Below are positions 56,371 to 64,000 of a stretch of DNA of 64,000 nt, piece after piece (the first letter of the stretch is position 1; the number at the start of each line of letters is the position of its first letter). The stretch is from Donghicola tyrosinivorans (lineage in GTDB: Bacteria; Pseudomonadota; Alphaproteobacteria; Rhodobacterales; Rhodobacteraceae). The DNA is taken from positions 301,244 to 365,243 of the forward strand of contig NZ_PVTQ01000004.1 in the NCBI RefSeq assembly GCF_003003355.1. Reading direction: 5' to 3'. Under the pieces are notes generated by a model. That model was given only the letters and a program-made list of their open reading frames with translations, did no database searches and was not told where the DNA came from. Both the position numbers and the translations under genes were made by a program.

Positions 56371-56400
56371 AAGCCCCGAGGTCAACCTCGGGGCTTTTTT
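56371..56400 (+). terminator. Rho-independent terminator of typA
   Basis: AAGCCCCGAGG (56371-56381) and CCTCGGGGCTT (56386-56396) form a perfect 11-bp stem around TCAA, followed by four or more T residues. The rest of the gap to 56640 shows only the direct repeats described separately. Confidence 0.95.
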
Positions 56401-56585
56401 GTATCTGCAATAGTGTTGCATGCGATCTGTGGTGCCCTCTTTGCTGAATTCTAGCGGTGTATTCAAAAAGAGGCAGAGGGCGGGGTGATGCCCCTACATT
56501 CGTGCTACGCCTTGCGGGCTAGCCCGTCATTTCTTTCGAACAAATCGACGGTTTTTGAAGTTTCCGGTTCCAACACATGATCGTT

Positions 56586-56606
56586 GTGATACACAAGGTG
56601 ATACAC
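56586..56606 (+). repeat. Tandem GTGATACAC direct repeats
   Basis: GTGATACAC occurs at 56586-56594 and again at 56598-56606, with a 12-base period, about 35 bases upstream of the recombinase remnant's start. One-turn spacing suggests binding of a protein on one face of DNA. Confidence 0.55.
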
Positions 56607-56639
56607 GTATTGGTTGAGTCTTGGAAATTTGTTGCTGCT

Positions 56640-57164
56640 ATGATTGTAAAAAGGAGCGGGAACTTTCATTTGCGTCGCCGTGTTCCGCGCCGCTTTCAAA
56701 AGATCGATACCCGCGAAGCGGTCTACATGAGTCTTCACACGTCCTCGGAAGAATTCGCAAAGGTCAAAGCGCCGATGGTGTGGGCCCTGCTGCTGGAAGG
56801 CTGGGAGGCGAAAGAGGCCGGTGATGAAACATTCTATCAGCGCCGCTTTCAAGAGGCGCAACGTCTGGCGGCCGCCAGTACCTTACGGTACGCGCAAATC
56901 CCGTCGCTGACAGAAATTGCTGCGCAACCAGTGACTTCCACTCCCGCGCCGAAATCTGTCGCTGCGTCCAGTGCTCGGCCAGTGGACGCAGTGCCAAAGC
57001 GCAAGGTAGTCCCCAAGCAGCCCGAGCGTCACCTGAACGGTGCAGGGTCTGAAACCGAGAGGGACTCGTTCTCTAGCCTGTCGCGGCTTGCCAGCGTTGC
57101 AACAAAACTGCGCAGTGTGAAAGAGATCGACACTGACGACGAAAACGGGGCGGCAGAGGAATAG
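56640..57164 (+). pseudogene. Tyrosine recombinase remnant (DUF6538 N-terminal region only)
   Basis: The first 85 or so residues match the N-terminal DUF6538 region of phage-type integrases in Rhodobacterales: IVKRSGNFHLRRRVPRRF, then EAVYMSLHTSSEEFAKVKAP and WEAKEAGDETFY. The 174-residue reading frame then runs into low-complexity, acidic sequence and stops; no core-binding or catalytic R-H-R-Y domain is present here or downstream. I read it as a decayed integrase, though a short expressed DNA-binding protein remains possible. A longer start at 56577 is less likely. It marks an old insertion between typA and the sugar-acid operon. Confidence 0.7.
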
Positions 57165-57173
57165 CCTTTGCCG

Positions 57174-57875
57174 TCAGAAGTATTCAGGATGGCGTTGGCG
57201 GATGGTCTCGACGCTAGCCAGCGTGCCTGACAGGTGGCCACGAATTTCGCTGGTGGCTTTGTGCAGGTCGCCATCTGCAATCGCTGCGATAATCCTGTTG
57301 TGATACGCCAGAATATCCGAGACCTTCCCCGGATCGGGTAGGTTCAATTTCCGCAGCCTGTCGATATGGCCCGAACGTTCGGTGACCAGATCCCACAAAG
57401 GGCTGACGTTTGCCGCCTCGAACAATTCGCGATGAAAGCGTTTGTCAGCAGCGCTGAACAGGGACAGGTCATTGGCCTGTTGTGCTGCTACCTGTTCGGT
57501 CAGGGCGATCTTGGCGCCGGTCAGCAGGGCAGGGTCCTTGGCTAGGATCAATTGCCGTGCCACCTCAATCTCAAGCGATAAGCGTAGGAACTGGGTTTCC
57601 TTGGCGTGGTCCAGATCGATGCGGGATACTTCGGTCTTGGACTGGGGGAAAATGACCAACAGGCCTTCTTCTTCAAGGCGCATCATTGCATCGCGCACAG
57701 GCGTCTGGCTGACACCATAGTATTCGGCAATCTCGATGCGCGACAGTCCTTCGCCGGGGGCCAGCTCAAGGTTAATGATGCGTGTACGCAGGGCATCGTG
57801 AATCTGCTGACTGGCTGAAGTTTTGCGAAGCCGGGCCCCTTTCGGAGCGTTCTGTGCGTGAGAGGTCGTCGTCAT
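57174..57875 (-). CDS. GntR-family regulator of the TRAP/sugar-acid operon
   Basis: A 233-residue FCD-type GntR protein. The winged helix is IEIAEYYGVSQTPVRDAMMR, and the FCD domain has FHRELFEAANVSPLWD and LAYHNRIIAAIADGD metal-ligand motifs. It diverges from the TRAP dctP gene across 146 bases that contain a palindrome. FCD regulators beside sugar-acid uptake genes commonly act as repressors released by the substrate or by an intermediate; by position it controls the operon to its right. Confidence 0.93.
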   Translation of the reverse strand: MTTTSHAQNAPKGARLRKTSASQQIHDALRTRIINLELAPGEGLSRIEIAEYYGVSQTPVRDAMMRLEEEGLLVIFPQSKTEVSRIDLDHAKETQFLRLSLEIEVARQLILAKDPALLTGAKIALTEQVAAQQANDLSLFSAADKRFHRELFEAANVSPLWDLVTERSGHIDRLRKLNLPDPGKVSDILAYHNRIIAAIADGDLHKATSEIRGHLSGTLASVETIRQRHPEYF

Positions 57876-57953
57876 TTATTTGTTTTTCAGCGGGTTATAC
57901 AGGTATGCCAAGGAATATATGAAATCCTTATAACCATCTCTTGTCAGAGATAC

Positions 57954-57967
57954 ACTAATATATTAGT
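57954..57967. promoter_or_regulatory. Palindrome in the GntR-dctP promoter
   Basis: ACTAATATATTAGT is a perfect 14-bp palindrome at 54 bases from the dctP ATG. A second inverted repeat, AAGGA and TCCTT, lies at about 57910-57929. Either may be the operator of the divergent GntR protein. Confidence 0.5.
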
Positions 57968-58021
57968 ACATCAGTCCATACGGGATCGGAGGGTCCTGTG
58001 GTTTGTAACGGGAGGACACCA

Positions 58022-59044
58022 ATGAAGATTTCCACTGCTGCGTTTCTGGCTGTTTCTGTATCGGGCGCTGCCTCGGCCCTGTCGGCCGAGACCCTGAATA
58101 TCCAGACATCGTTCAACGCGGGCGATTTTTCGACCCAATATATTACCGAGAACTGGCTGCCGAAGATCGAAGAGATGACCGAAGGCCGCATCTCGATCGT
58201 TCTGACACCGAATGGCTCGGTCGTTCCGGCAAAAGAAACCCCCGAGGCTGTTGCTGCAGGTCTTCTGGATGGCGATTTCACCTCGGTGAACTACTTTGCC
58301 GGTCTTGAGCCTGCCTATGCGATCATGGGCGACCTGATCTCGGGCTATGACACCCCCGAACAGATGCTGGGGTTCTGTAAAGACGGCGGCGGCGAGGCGA
58401 TGATGCAGAAGGCGGCCGACGCTGTCACCGGCGGCGAAGTCAAAGTCGTGGCCTGCGGTCCGTACTCGCGCGAGGCGCTGGCAGCCCGTACCCCGATCCG
58501 TACTTTCGAAGATCTGGCAGGTAAGAAAATCCGTTCGCCCGAAGGTCTGGCAGCGGCTGTCTTCTCGGCAGCAGGTGCAAGCCCCGTGTCGATCCCGTTC
58601 TCGGAAGTGTTCGGCGCGCTTGAAAAAGGCATCGTCGATGCGGCGGATGCCTCGGCTTATGTGAACAACGACGCGACCGGTCTGCAGGATGTTGCTCCGT
58701 TCCCGCTGTACCCCGGCATCCACTCGATGCCTTCGATGCAGTTTACGGTCAGCACCGCGAAATGGGAAAGCCTCTCGGCGGAAGATCAGACTGCCCTGCG
58801 TGACTGGTGGTATGATGCCATGTACGCGATGGCCGCCGAAGTGGCCAAGCAGGACGCCGAACTGGCTGCCCGTGACGACGCCGGCGACAAGGTCGAGGTG
58901 ATCAACTGGGCGCAGGAAGACCGTGATCAGTTGCGCGTTGTCGCCCGTCAGGAGTGGGAAAACTACGCCACCAAATCCGAGCTGGCGAAAGAGGCGCTGG
59001 ACGCACACATCGCCTACATGACCCAGATCGGTCTGTTTAAATAA
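58022..59044 (+). CDS. dctP: TRAP transporter substrate-binding protein
   Basis: Periplasmic receptor of a TRAP uptake system, 340 residues from MKISTAAFLAV, with a strong GGGAGGACACCA upstream. The signal peptide ends near residue 22 (SALSA). The family's carboxylate-binding arginine sits in FEDLAGKKIRSPEG, and YVNNDATGLQ follows. DctP proteins bind organic acids, typically with a carboxylate. Given the downstream dehydratase, the ligand is likely an aldonic or aldaric acid. A start eight codons upstream is less likely. Confidence 0.94.
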   Translation: MKISTAAFLAVSVSGAASALSAETLNIQTSFNAGDFSTQYITENWLPKIEEMTEGRISIVLTPNGSVVPAKETPEAVAAGLLDGDFTSVNYFAGLEPAYAIMGDLISGYDTPEQMLGFCKDGGGEAMMQKAADAVTGGEVKVVACGPYSREALAARTPIRTFEDLAGKKIRSPEGLAAAVFSAAGASPVSIPFSEVFGALEKGIVDAADASAYVNNDATGLQDVAPFPLYPGIHSMPSMQFTVSTAKWESLSAEDQTALRDWWYDAMYAMAAEVAKQDAELAARDDAGDKVEVINWAQEDRDQLRVVARQEWENYATKSELAKEALDAHIAYMTQIGLFK

Positions 59045-59127
59045 GCTCTCCTCCCGATGATGGCCGCCTTGCCTGAAAAGGGCAGGGCGGCCATTGTCCA
59101 GTTTTCTCCGATATTCGAGGCAATGCG

Positions 59128-59649
59128 ATGAAACGCCTTTTTGCCCTCTACGCCGATGCGATGGACAACATCAGCGTGTTTGTCGGTCAGGCCTGCTCGG
59201 TGCTGTTTTTTGCCTGTATCGCGATTTCCGCCCTTGAGGTGGTGCTGCGCTACGGGTTCGACGCGCCGACGCTGTGGTCGACCGAACTGGCCATGACCCT
59301 GTGCGCAAGCGCGTGGGTTCTGTCCGTGGGCTATGTCACCCAACGCCACCGTCATATCTCTATCACCATGCTGGAGTTGCTGGTTGGTCCCAAGGTCTGG
59401 CACATTTTCCGCCTGTTGCAGATGGTGATTGCCACCGGTGCGGTGATCGTGCTGTCGATGGCTCTGTACCACCCCGCAACCAAGGTTCTGGCCCGCACGG
59501 AGTATTCCGGTACGGCGCTGAACTCGATGGCGCCGACCTATCTGAAGGTGCTGCTGCTGGTGGGCACGGTCTTCTATATCCTGCAACTTCTGGCCAACAT
59601 CATCCGTTGGGTTCAAGGCACCGAGGGGGACGTTTCCGGTGGGCATTGA
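59128..59649 (+). CDS. dctQ: TRAP transporter small permease
   Basis: Four-helix DctQ subunit, 173 residues. It shows LEVVLRYGFDAPTLWSTELA with the family's conserved arginine and tryptophan, then YVTQRHRHISITML. It pairs with the large permease to form the membrane transporter driven by sodium or proton gradients. Its stop overlaps the dctM start by 11 bases, so the two are coupled. Confidence 0.93.
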   Translation: MKRLFALYADAMDNISVFVGQACSVLFFACIAISALEVVLRYGFDAPTLWSTELAMTLCASAWVLSVGYVTQRHRHISITMLELLVGPKVWHIFRLLQMVIATGAVIVLSMALYHPATKVLARTEYSGTALNSMAPTYLKVLLLVGTVFYILQLLANIIRWVQGTEGDVSGGH

Positions 59650-60955
59650 GATTATTACCCTTCTGATCGTCATCTCGCTGCTGGCACTGATGGCAATCGG
59701 CTTGCCCCTTGGCATCACCACGCTGACGGTCTCTCTGGCAACAGCGGTTCTGTATTTCGGGGAACGTGCCGGTTTCTTTGTGGTCGCCGCCAATGTGGGC
59801 GAGGTACTGCACAAGTATGAACTGATCGCAGTTCCCTTCTTTGTCTTTATGGCCAACGTGCTGGAACGCTCTGGCATCGCCAAATCGATGTTTGACTCGA
59901 TGGCAATCATGGGCGGGCGCTTCCGTGGCTCGGTCGGGGTGCAGACCACGTTCGTAGCTGTATTGCTGGCCGCGATGTCGGGCATCATGGGCGGCGAGAT
60001 TGTGATGCTTGGCCTGATCGCCCTGCCACAGATGATGCGCCTTGGCTATGATCGCAAGCTGGCGATCGGGATCATCTGTGCCGCCGGTGCGCTGGCCACC
60101 TTGATCCCGCCGTCGGTGGTGCTGATCATCTATGGTCTGGCCGCGCAGGTCTCGATCACCAAGCTTTTTGCGGCCTCGGCTGTGCCCGGTCTGATCCTTG
60201 CCACGCTCTATGTGATCTACATTCTGGTGCGCGTCCGTCTGCGCCCTGAAATGGCCCCTGTCTATGACGTGCCGGAAACCGGTCTGCCGTTCTTCCAGCG
60301 CCTCAAATACCTCAAAGGCATCATCCTGCCCGGTATCCTGATCGGCGCTGTTCTGGGGGTGATCTACTCCGGCGTTGCTACCGTGACCGAGGCTGCCGCG
60401 ATTGGTGCCGTGGGTGCTGTGATCGTTGCCGGTGTCCGCAAGGAACTGACGTGGGTGATGTGCCGCGATGCCATGCGCCAGACGGTGCTGACCGTAGGCT
60501 CGATCATCTGGCTGGTGATTGGTGCGGTCTCGCTGATCGGGATCTACAACCGGATTGGTGGCGGAGATTTCCTGCGCGGGGTTCTGACCTCGCTGGATAT
60601 CGGGCCGATCTGGGTGATCGTCGTGATGATGCTGATCGTGATGGTTCTAGGCACCTTCCTGGAATGGATCGCGATCATCTTTATCACAGTGCCGATCTTT
60701 GCTCCCGTTGTGGTTGATCTGGGCTTTGATCCGGTGTGGTTTGGTGTTCTTTTCGCGATGAATATCCAGATGTACTACCTGTCGCCGCCCTTTGGCCCTG
60801 CGTGTTTCTTCCTGAAATCCGTCGCCCCGAAAGAGGTGACCTTGCAGGAAATCTTTGTGGCTGTGCTGCCCTTTATCGCCCTGCAAGCGGTGGGCCTGTT
60901 CCTTGTGCTGGCCTTCCCGCAGTTGGCGCTGTGGCTGCCTGCGATGCTGGATTGA
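59639..60955 (+). CDS. dctM: TRAP transporter large permease
   Basis: DctM subunit, 438 residues starting at GTG, with about twelve to thirteen helices and the conserved elements AVPFFVFMANVLERSGIA, MSGIMGGEIVMLGLI and LIPPSVVLIIYG. It carries out transport itself. It is coupled to dctQ by an 11-bp overlap and followed 17 bases later by a 53-residue membrane-protein gene, which belongs to the same transcript. Confidence 0.94.
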   Translation: MGIEIITLLIVISLLALMAIGLPLGITTLTVSLATAVLYFGERAGFFVVAANVGEVLHKYELIAVPFFVFMANVLERSGIAKSMFDSMAIMGGRFRGSVGVQTTFVAVLLAAMSGIMGGEIVMLGLIALPQMMRLGYDRKLAIGIICAAGALATLIPPSVVLIIYGLAAQVSITKLFAASAVPGLILATLYVIYILVRVRLRPEMAPVYDVPETGLPFFQRLKYLKGIILPGILIGAVLGVIYSGVATVTEAAAIGAVGAVIVAGVRKELTWVMCRDAMRQTVLTVGSIIWLVIGAVSLIGIYNRIGGGDFLRGVLTSLDIGPIWVIVVMMLIVMVLGTFLEWIAIIFITVPIFAPVVVDLGFDPVWFGVLFAMNIQMYYLSPPFGPACFFLKSVAPKEVTLQEIFVAVLPFIALQAVGLFLVLAFPQLALWLPAMLD

Positions 60956-60972
60956 GGTGAGAGGAGTTTACC

Positions 60973-61134
60973 ATGTCTGATCAAGACCTGACCAAACAGG
61001 ACGAGGATATCTCCGCGCCCGAATTCACCGCCGAGGAGGCTTTCGACGAACGCAAATTCGGCAACTGGCCCGAAGTGGTCGGCCTGATCTTCACCGCTTT
61101 CGTCTGCTGGCTGATCTTCAATTTCAGGGGATAA
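60973..61134 (+). CDS. 53-residue single-helix membrane protein in the TRAP operon
   Basis: A short gene read directly from the sequence. GAGGAG lies eight bases before the ATG. The product begins with an acidic soluble half (MSDQDLTKQDEDIS, EEAFDERKFG) and ends with one hydrophobic helix, VVGLIFTAFVCWLIFNF, followed by RG. It starts 17 bases after dctM, and its stop is four bases before the dehydratase ATG, so it is well placed to be translated. I recognise no family. A role assisting the TRAP permease is plausible but unproven. Confidence 0.75.
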   Translation: MSDQDLTKQDEDISAPEFTAEEAFDERKFGNWPEVVGLIFTAFVCWLIFNFRG

Positions 61135-61138
61135 AAAG

Positions 61139-62872
61139 ATGACCAAGAAAACACCCCAAGACCTGCGGTCCGCCCGTTGGTTCGCCCCCGATGATCTGCG
61201 TTCTTTCGGCCATCGTAGCCGCATGATGCAGCTTGGCTACGCCGAGGAAGATTTCCGCGACAAGCCCGTCATCGGCATCCTGAACACATGGTCCGAGCTG
61301 AACACCTGCCACGCCCACTTCCGTGAGCGTGTGCAGGATGTGAAGCGCGGCGTGGCGCAGGCTGGGGGCTTTGGTGTGGAATTGCCGTCCCTGTCCGTGG
61401 ACGAAAGCTTCACCAAGCCGACCTCGATGCTCTACCGCAACATGCTGGCGATGGAGACCGAAGAGATGATCCGGTCGCATCCGCTGGATGGTGTGGTGCT
61501 GATGGGCGGCTGTGACAAGACCACCCCCGGTCTGGTCATGGGCGCGATCTCGGCCGGTGTGCCGATGATCTACCTTCCTGCAGGGCCGATGCTGCGCGGG
61601 AACTATGCGGGCAAGATCCTTGGGTCCGGCTCGGACGCGTGGAAATACTGGGACGAACGCCGCGCTGGCAACATCAGCGATGAAGAGTGGCTGGGTGTGC
61701 AGGGCGGTATCGCCCGCTCGGCTGGGACTTGTATGACCATGGGTACGGCAAGCACCATGACCGCGATTGCCGATGCTATGGGGATCACGTTGCCCGGTGC
61801 CTCGTCCATTCCTGCGGTGGATGCCAACCACCTGCGTATGTCGGCCTCTTGCGGTCGACGTATCGTTGAAATGGTGTGGGAGGACCTGACCCCAGACCAG
61901 ATCATCACAGAAGGCGCCTGCCGCAATGCTGCCATCGTGGCGATGGCCACGGGGTGTTCGACCAACGCAGTCGTCCACCTGATCGCTATGGCCCGCCGCG
62001 CAGGCGTGGACCTGACCCTGGATGATCTGGATGCCTTGGGTCGCACTACGCCGCTGCTGGCAAACGTGCGCCCGTCGGGCAAGGACTATCTGATGGAGGA
62101 CTTCTACTACGCGGGCGGCCTGCGCGCGTTGATGAAGCAGATCGAGGATCGTCTGGACACCAGCGCCTTGACCGTCACCGGCAAAACCATGGGCGAAAAC
62201 CTTGCGGGTGCCGAAGTCTACAATGACGATGTGATCCGCCCGCTCGACAACCCCGTTTACCACGAAGGCTCGCTGGCGGTGCTGCGCGGCAACCTCTGCC
62301 CTGATGGAGCCGTGATCAAGCCTGCCGCTTGTGATCCCAAATACTACCAGCACGAAGGCCCCGCACTGGTCTTTGACAGCTACCCCGAGATGAAAGCTGC
62401 CGTCGATGACGAGGATCTGGAGATCACGCCCGATACCGTCATGGTCCTGCGTAATGCAGGCCCGCAGGGCGGTCCCGGCTTTCCCGAATGGGGCATGCTG
62501 CCGATCCCCAAGGCGCTGATCAAGCAGGGCTATCGCGATATGCTGCGCATCTCTGACGCGCGGATGTCGGGCACATCCTACGGGGCGTGCGTTCTGCATG
62601 TGGCCCCTGAGTCCTACGTGGGCGGTCCGCTGGCCTTCTTGAAGACCGGCGATATCGTGCGCCTGGATCTGGAAGGTCGCCGTCTGGACATGCTGGTCTC
62701 TGACGAGGAACTGGCCGCCCGCCGCGCCGCATGGAAAGCGCCCGAACGCCGGTTTGAGCGGGGCTACGGCTACATGTTCTCCAAACACGTGACGCAGGCC
62801 GACAAGGGCTGTGATTTCGACTTCCTGCAATCGGACTTCGGCGCGACCGCCGGAGAGCCGGATATTTTCTAA
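61139..62872 (+). CDS. IlvD/Edd-family sugar-acid dehydratase
   Basis: Fe-S dehydratase of 577 residues, close in length and motifs to L-arabinonate dehydratase from rhizobia. Cluster cysteines are Cys57 in NTWSELNTCHAHF, Cys125 in GGCDKTTPG and Cys198 in SAGTCMTMGTAST. The catalytic serine/glycine region ISDARMSGTSYG is near the C-terminus. It would convert an aldonic acid to its 2-keto-3-deoxy form; L-arabinonate, D-xylonate, D-galactonate and D-fuconate are all possible. It lies downstream of the TRAP genes and small protein, and upstream of an RraA-like gene. Confidence 0.88.
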   Translation: MTKKTPQDLRSARWFAPDDLRSFGHRSRMMQLGYAEEDFRDKPVIGILNTWSELNTCHAHFRERVQDVKRGVAQAGGFGVELPSLSVDESFTKPTSMLYRNMLAMETEEMIRSHPLDGVVLMGGCDKTTPGLVMGAISAGVPMIYLPAGPMLRGNYAGKILGSGSDAWKYWDERRAGNISDEEWLGVQGGIARSAGTCMTMGTASTMTAIADAMGITLPGASSIPAVDANHLRMSASCGRRIVEMVWEDLTPDQIITEGACRNAAIVAMATGCSTNAVVHLIAMARRAGVDLTLDDLDALGRTTPLLANVRPSGKDYLMEDFYYAGGLRALMKQIEDRLDTSALTVTGKTMGENLAGAEVYNDDVIRPLDNPVYHEGSLAVLRGNLCPDGAVIKPAACDPKYYQHEGPALVFDSYPEMKAAVDDEDLEITPDTVMVLRNAGPQGGPGFPEWGMLPIPKALIKQGYRDMLRISDARMSGTSYGACVLHVAPESYVGGPLAFLKTGDIVRLDLEGRRLDMLVSDEELAARRAAWKAPERRFERGYGYMFSKHVTQADKGCDFDFLQSDFGATAGEPDIF

Positions 62873-62891
62873 GATCTCCAAGAGGCAACTG

Positions 62892-63617
62892 ATGACCGAT
62901 TACGTCCTCTCCGACGAGACCCGCGCTAAATACAAGCGCATCTCGACCGCATCTATCGCAACCCAGCTTTATAAGCGCGGCCTGCGCAACCAGTTCATCC
63001 AGGGCGCCCGCGCGATCCAGCCCAAGGCGGAAAACATGGTGGGGCAGGCCTTCACCCTGCGCTACATTCCCGCCCGCGAAGACCGTAACCAGCTGGAAGT
63101 GTTCCGTAACGCAGACCACCCCCAGCGCGTCGCTGTGGAAACCTGCCCTCCGGGTCAGGTGCTGGTGATGGATGCCCGCGGTGATGCCTCGGCGGCCACC
63201 GCAGGCTCGATCCTGATCACCCGTCTGGCTGTGCGCGGCGCGGCGGGCGTGGTCTCGGACGGCGGCTTCCGCGATTGCGAAGGCATCGGCAAGCTGGATA
63301 TGCCCGCTTATTGCGCAGGCCCCTCGGCCCCCACCAACCTGACCAAGCACGAGGCGCTGGACATAAACGTTCCCATCGCCTGCGGCGAGGTTGCGGTTTT
63401 CCCGGGTGATGTGCTTGTGGGCGACAGTGATGGTGTTATGGTCATACCAGCACACCTGTCTGAAGAAATCGCCGAGGTGTGCAGCGGCATGGAGGACTTC
63501 GAGGCCTTCGTTCTGGAAGAAGTCACGCAGGGCGCGCCGATCATCGGCCTTTACCCCTGCACCAAGGACGAAAACCAGAAAAAGTATGACGCCTGGCGCG
63601 AACGCAAAGGCCTCTGA
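62892..63617 (+). CDS. RraA-like aldolase/decarboxylase-fold protein
   Basis: A 241-residue member of the RraA/HMG-aldolase family, from MTDYVLSDETR. The central motif VVSDGGFRDCEGI carries the Arg-Asp pair used for metal and pyruvate-enolate chemistry in the HMG/CHA aldolases, and VETCPPGQVLVMDARGD and GEVAVFPGDVLVGDSDGV frame it. True RraA regulators of RNase E are shorter, about 160 residues, and sit elsewhere. In this operon it most likely acts on the 2-keto-3-deoxy acid, as an aldolase or a second dehydratase. The 'ribonuclease regulator' name should not be trusted here. Confidence 0.85.
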   Translation: MTDYVLSDETRAKYKRISTASIATQLYKRGLRNQFIQGARAIQPKAENMVGQAFTLRYIPAREDRNQLEVFRNADHPQRVAVETCPPGQVLVMDARGDASAATAGSILITRLAVRGAAGVVSDGGFRDCEGIGKLDMPAYCAGPSAPTNLTKHEALDINVPIACGEVAVFPGDVLVGDSDGVMVIPAHLSEEIAEVCSGMEDFEAFVLEEVTQGAPIIGLYPCTKDENQKKYDAWRERKGL

Positions 63618-63639
63618 GCTGCTGAAACAGATTGACCAA

Positions 63640-63670
63640 AAGGGCGCGGCAAGTTCCGCGCCTTTCGTTT
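63640..63670 (+). terminator. Stem-loop between the RraA-like and aldehyde dehydrogenase genes
   Basis: AAGGGCGCGG (63640-63649) and CCGCGCCTTT (63656-63665) form a 10-bp stem with one G-T pair, followed by CGTTT. It could end part of the message or stabilise it before the last gene. Confidence 0.6.
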
Positions 63671-63689
63671 GAAGACAAAAGGACATCCC

Positions 63690-64000
63690 ATGAGCTTCAC
63701 CCCCCACGGCAAGCACCTGATCGCAGGTGACTGGATCGCCTCGGACGTCACCTTCCAATCCGAACCCGCCCACGGCCCTGCCCACAGCTTTTCCGTCGGC
63801 ACCCCCGATCTGGTGAACGCCGCCTGCGAGGCCGCCGAACAGGCCTTCTGGACCTACGGCTACACCACCCGCCAGCAGCGCGCCGACTTCCTCAATGCCA
63901 TCGCTGACCAGATCGAGGCCCGCGCCGAGGCCATCACCCAGATCGGCACGCAGGAAACCGGCCTTCCCGAAGCCCGCCTGCAGGGCGAGCGTGGCCGCAC
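63690..64000 (+). CDS. Aldehyde dehydrogenase, C-terminus off the right edge
   Basis: The first 103 residues of an aldehyde dehydrogenase. The start MSFTPHGKHLIAGDWIASD is typical, and the 2,5-dioxovalerate or alpha-ketoglutarate-semialdehyde dehydrogenase group is suggested by AACEAAEQAFWTYGYTTRQQR and EARAEAITQIGTQETGLP. The NAD(P) site and catalytic cysteine lie beyond the window. In the arabinonate pathway this enzyme makes 2-oxoglutarate. If the RraA-like gene is an aldolase it may oxidise glycolaldehyde instead. Rare codon bias is not apparent. Confidence 0.88.
   Translation, partial: MSFTPHGKHLIAGDWIASDVTFQSEPAHGPAHSFSVGTPDLVNAACEAAEQAFWTYGYTTRQQRADFLNAIADQIEARAEAITQIGTQETGLPEARLQGERGR

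Noticed and set aside
54491..56410. A 639-codon open frame antisense to typA
   Set aside because: It mirrors typA, has no recognisable domain, and its composition (His, Gln, Arg-rich) is that of a G/C-rich antisense shadow.
61124..62881. A 585-codon open frame antisense to the IlvD/Edd dehydratase
   Set aside because: Fully covered by a gene with all catalytic cysteines; the antisense product matches no family.

Overview
The window reads as about 64 kb of chromosome from a Roseobacter-group alphaproteobacterium (Rhodobacterales). Pointers are the high G+C content, a SAM-II riboswitch upstream of metZ, a LexA box of the alphaproteobacterial GTTC-N7-GTTC type at recA, a CckA hybrid kinase with a perfect CtrA box in front of it, a DctPQM TRAP transporter, and a short dispersed repeat ending in GGTATTTTTGCCAAGATGAA. 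The species cannot be named from sequence alone. Most of the window is core genome with dense, mostly operonic genes.

Region 1 (1-10.5 kb, almost all minus strand): a long run dnaB, alr, mlaE, mlaF, a small membrane protein, radA, cvpA and purF (cut by the left edge). Beside it lie the pyrC-pyrE pair for pyrimidine synthesis and a conserved gene of unknown function. Region 2 (10.8-18.2 kb): a MoxR ATPase with a VWA protein, a Ure2-like glutathione transferase, riboswitch-controlled metZ, folE2 (GTP cyclohydrolase IB) and trkH. Region 3 (18.2-31 kb): a secreted trypsin-fold protein that lacks all three catalytic residues, glyQ with a small membrane-anchored protein wedged before glyS, a divergent PPDK-like phosphotransferase, a SleB-type cell-wall hydrolase, and a folB-folP-glmM operon. 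Region 4 (30.6-41.7 kb): an EamA transporter, ilvC facing two overlapping Lrp/AsnC regulators, an alanine-glyoxylate-type aminotransferase, a UbiH-type hydroxylase, a HAD nucleotidase, a GntR regulator, a glycosyltransferase with an N-terminal c-di-GMP-type (MshEN) domain, carA and a YqeY protein.

Region 5 (42-57 kb): a 965-residue RTX metalloprotease, tRNA-Gly(CCC), an ASKHA/ferredoxin corrinoid-activation protein, guaB, rsmB, cckA, a small sulfotransferase, recA, typA and the remnant of a tyrosine recombinase. Region 6 (57-64 kb, plus strand apart from its regulator) is the most accessory-looking part: a GntR regulator, a three-gene TRAP transporter, an unlisted 53-residue membrane protein, an IlvD/Edd sugar-acid dehydratase, an RraA-like aldolase and an aldehyde dehydrogenase cut by the right edge. 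Together these look like uptake and oxidation of an aldonic or aldaric acid.

The points most worth following are: the sugar-acid operon with its RraA-like step and tiny membrane protein; the dead trypsin-like protein; the RTX protease without a Met-turn methionine; two exact CtrA boxes, each 45 bp from a start codon (cckA and the MshEN-glycosyltransferase); a hairpin that buries that glycosyltransferase's Shine-Dalgarno; and several unassigned inverted repeats in leaders and divergent promoters.
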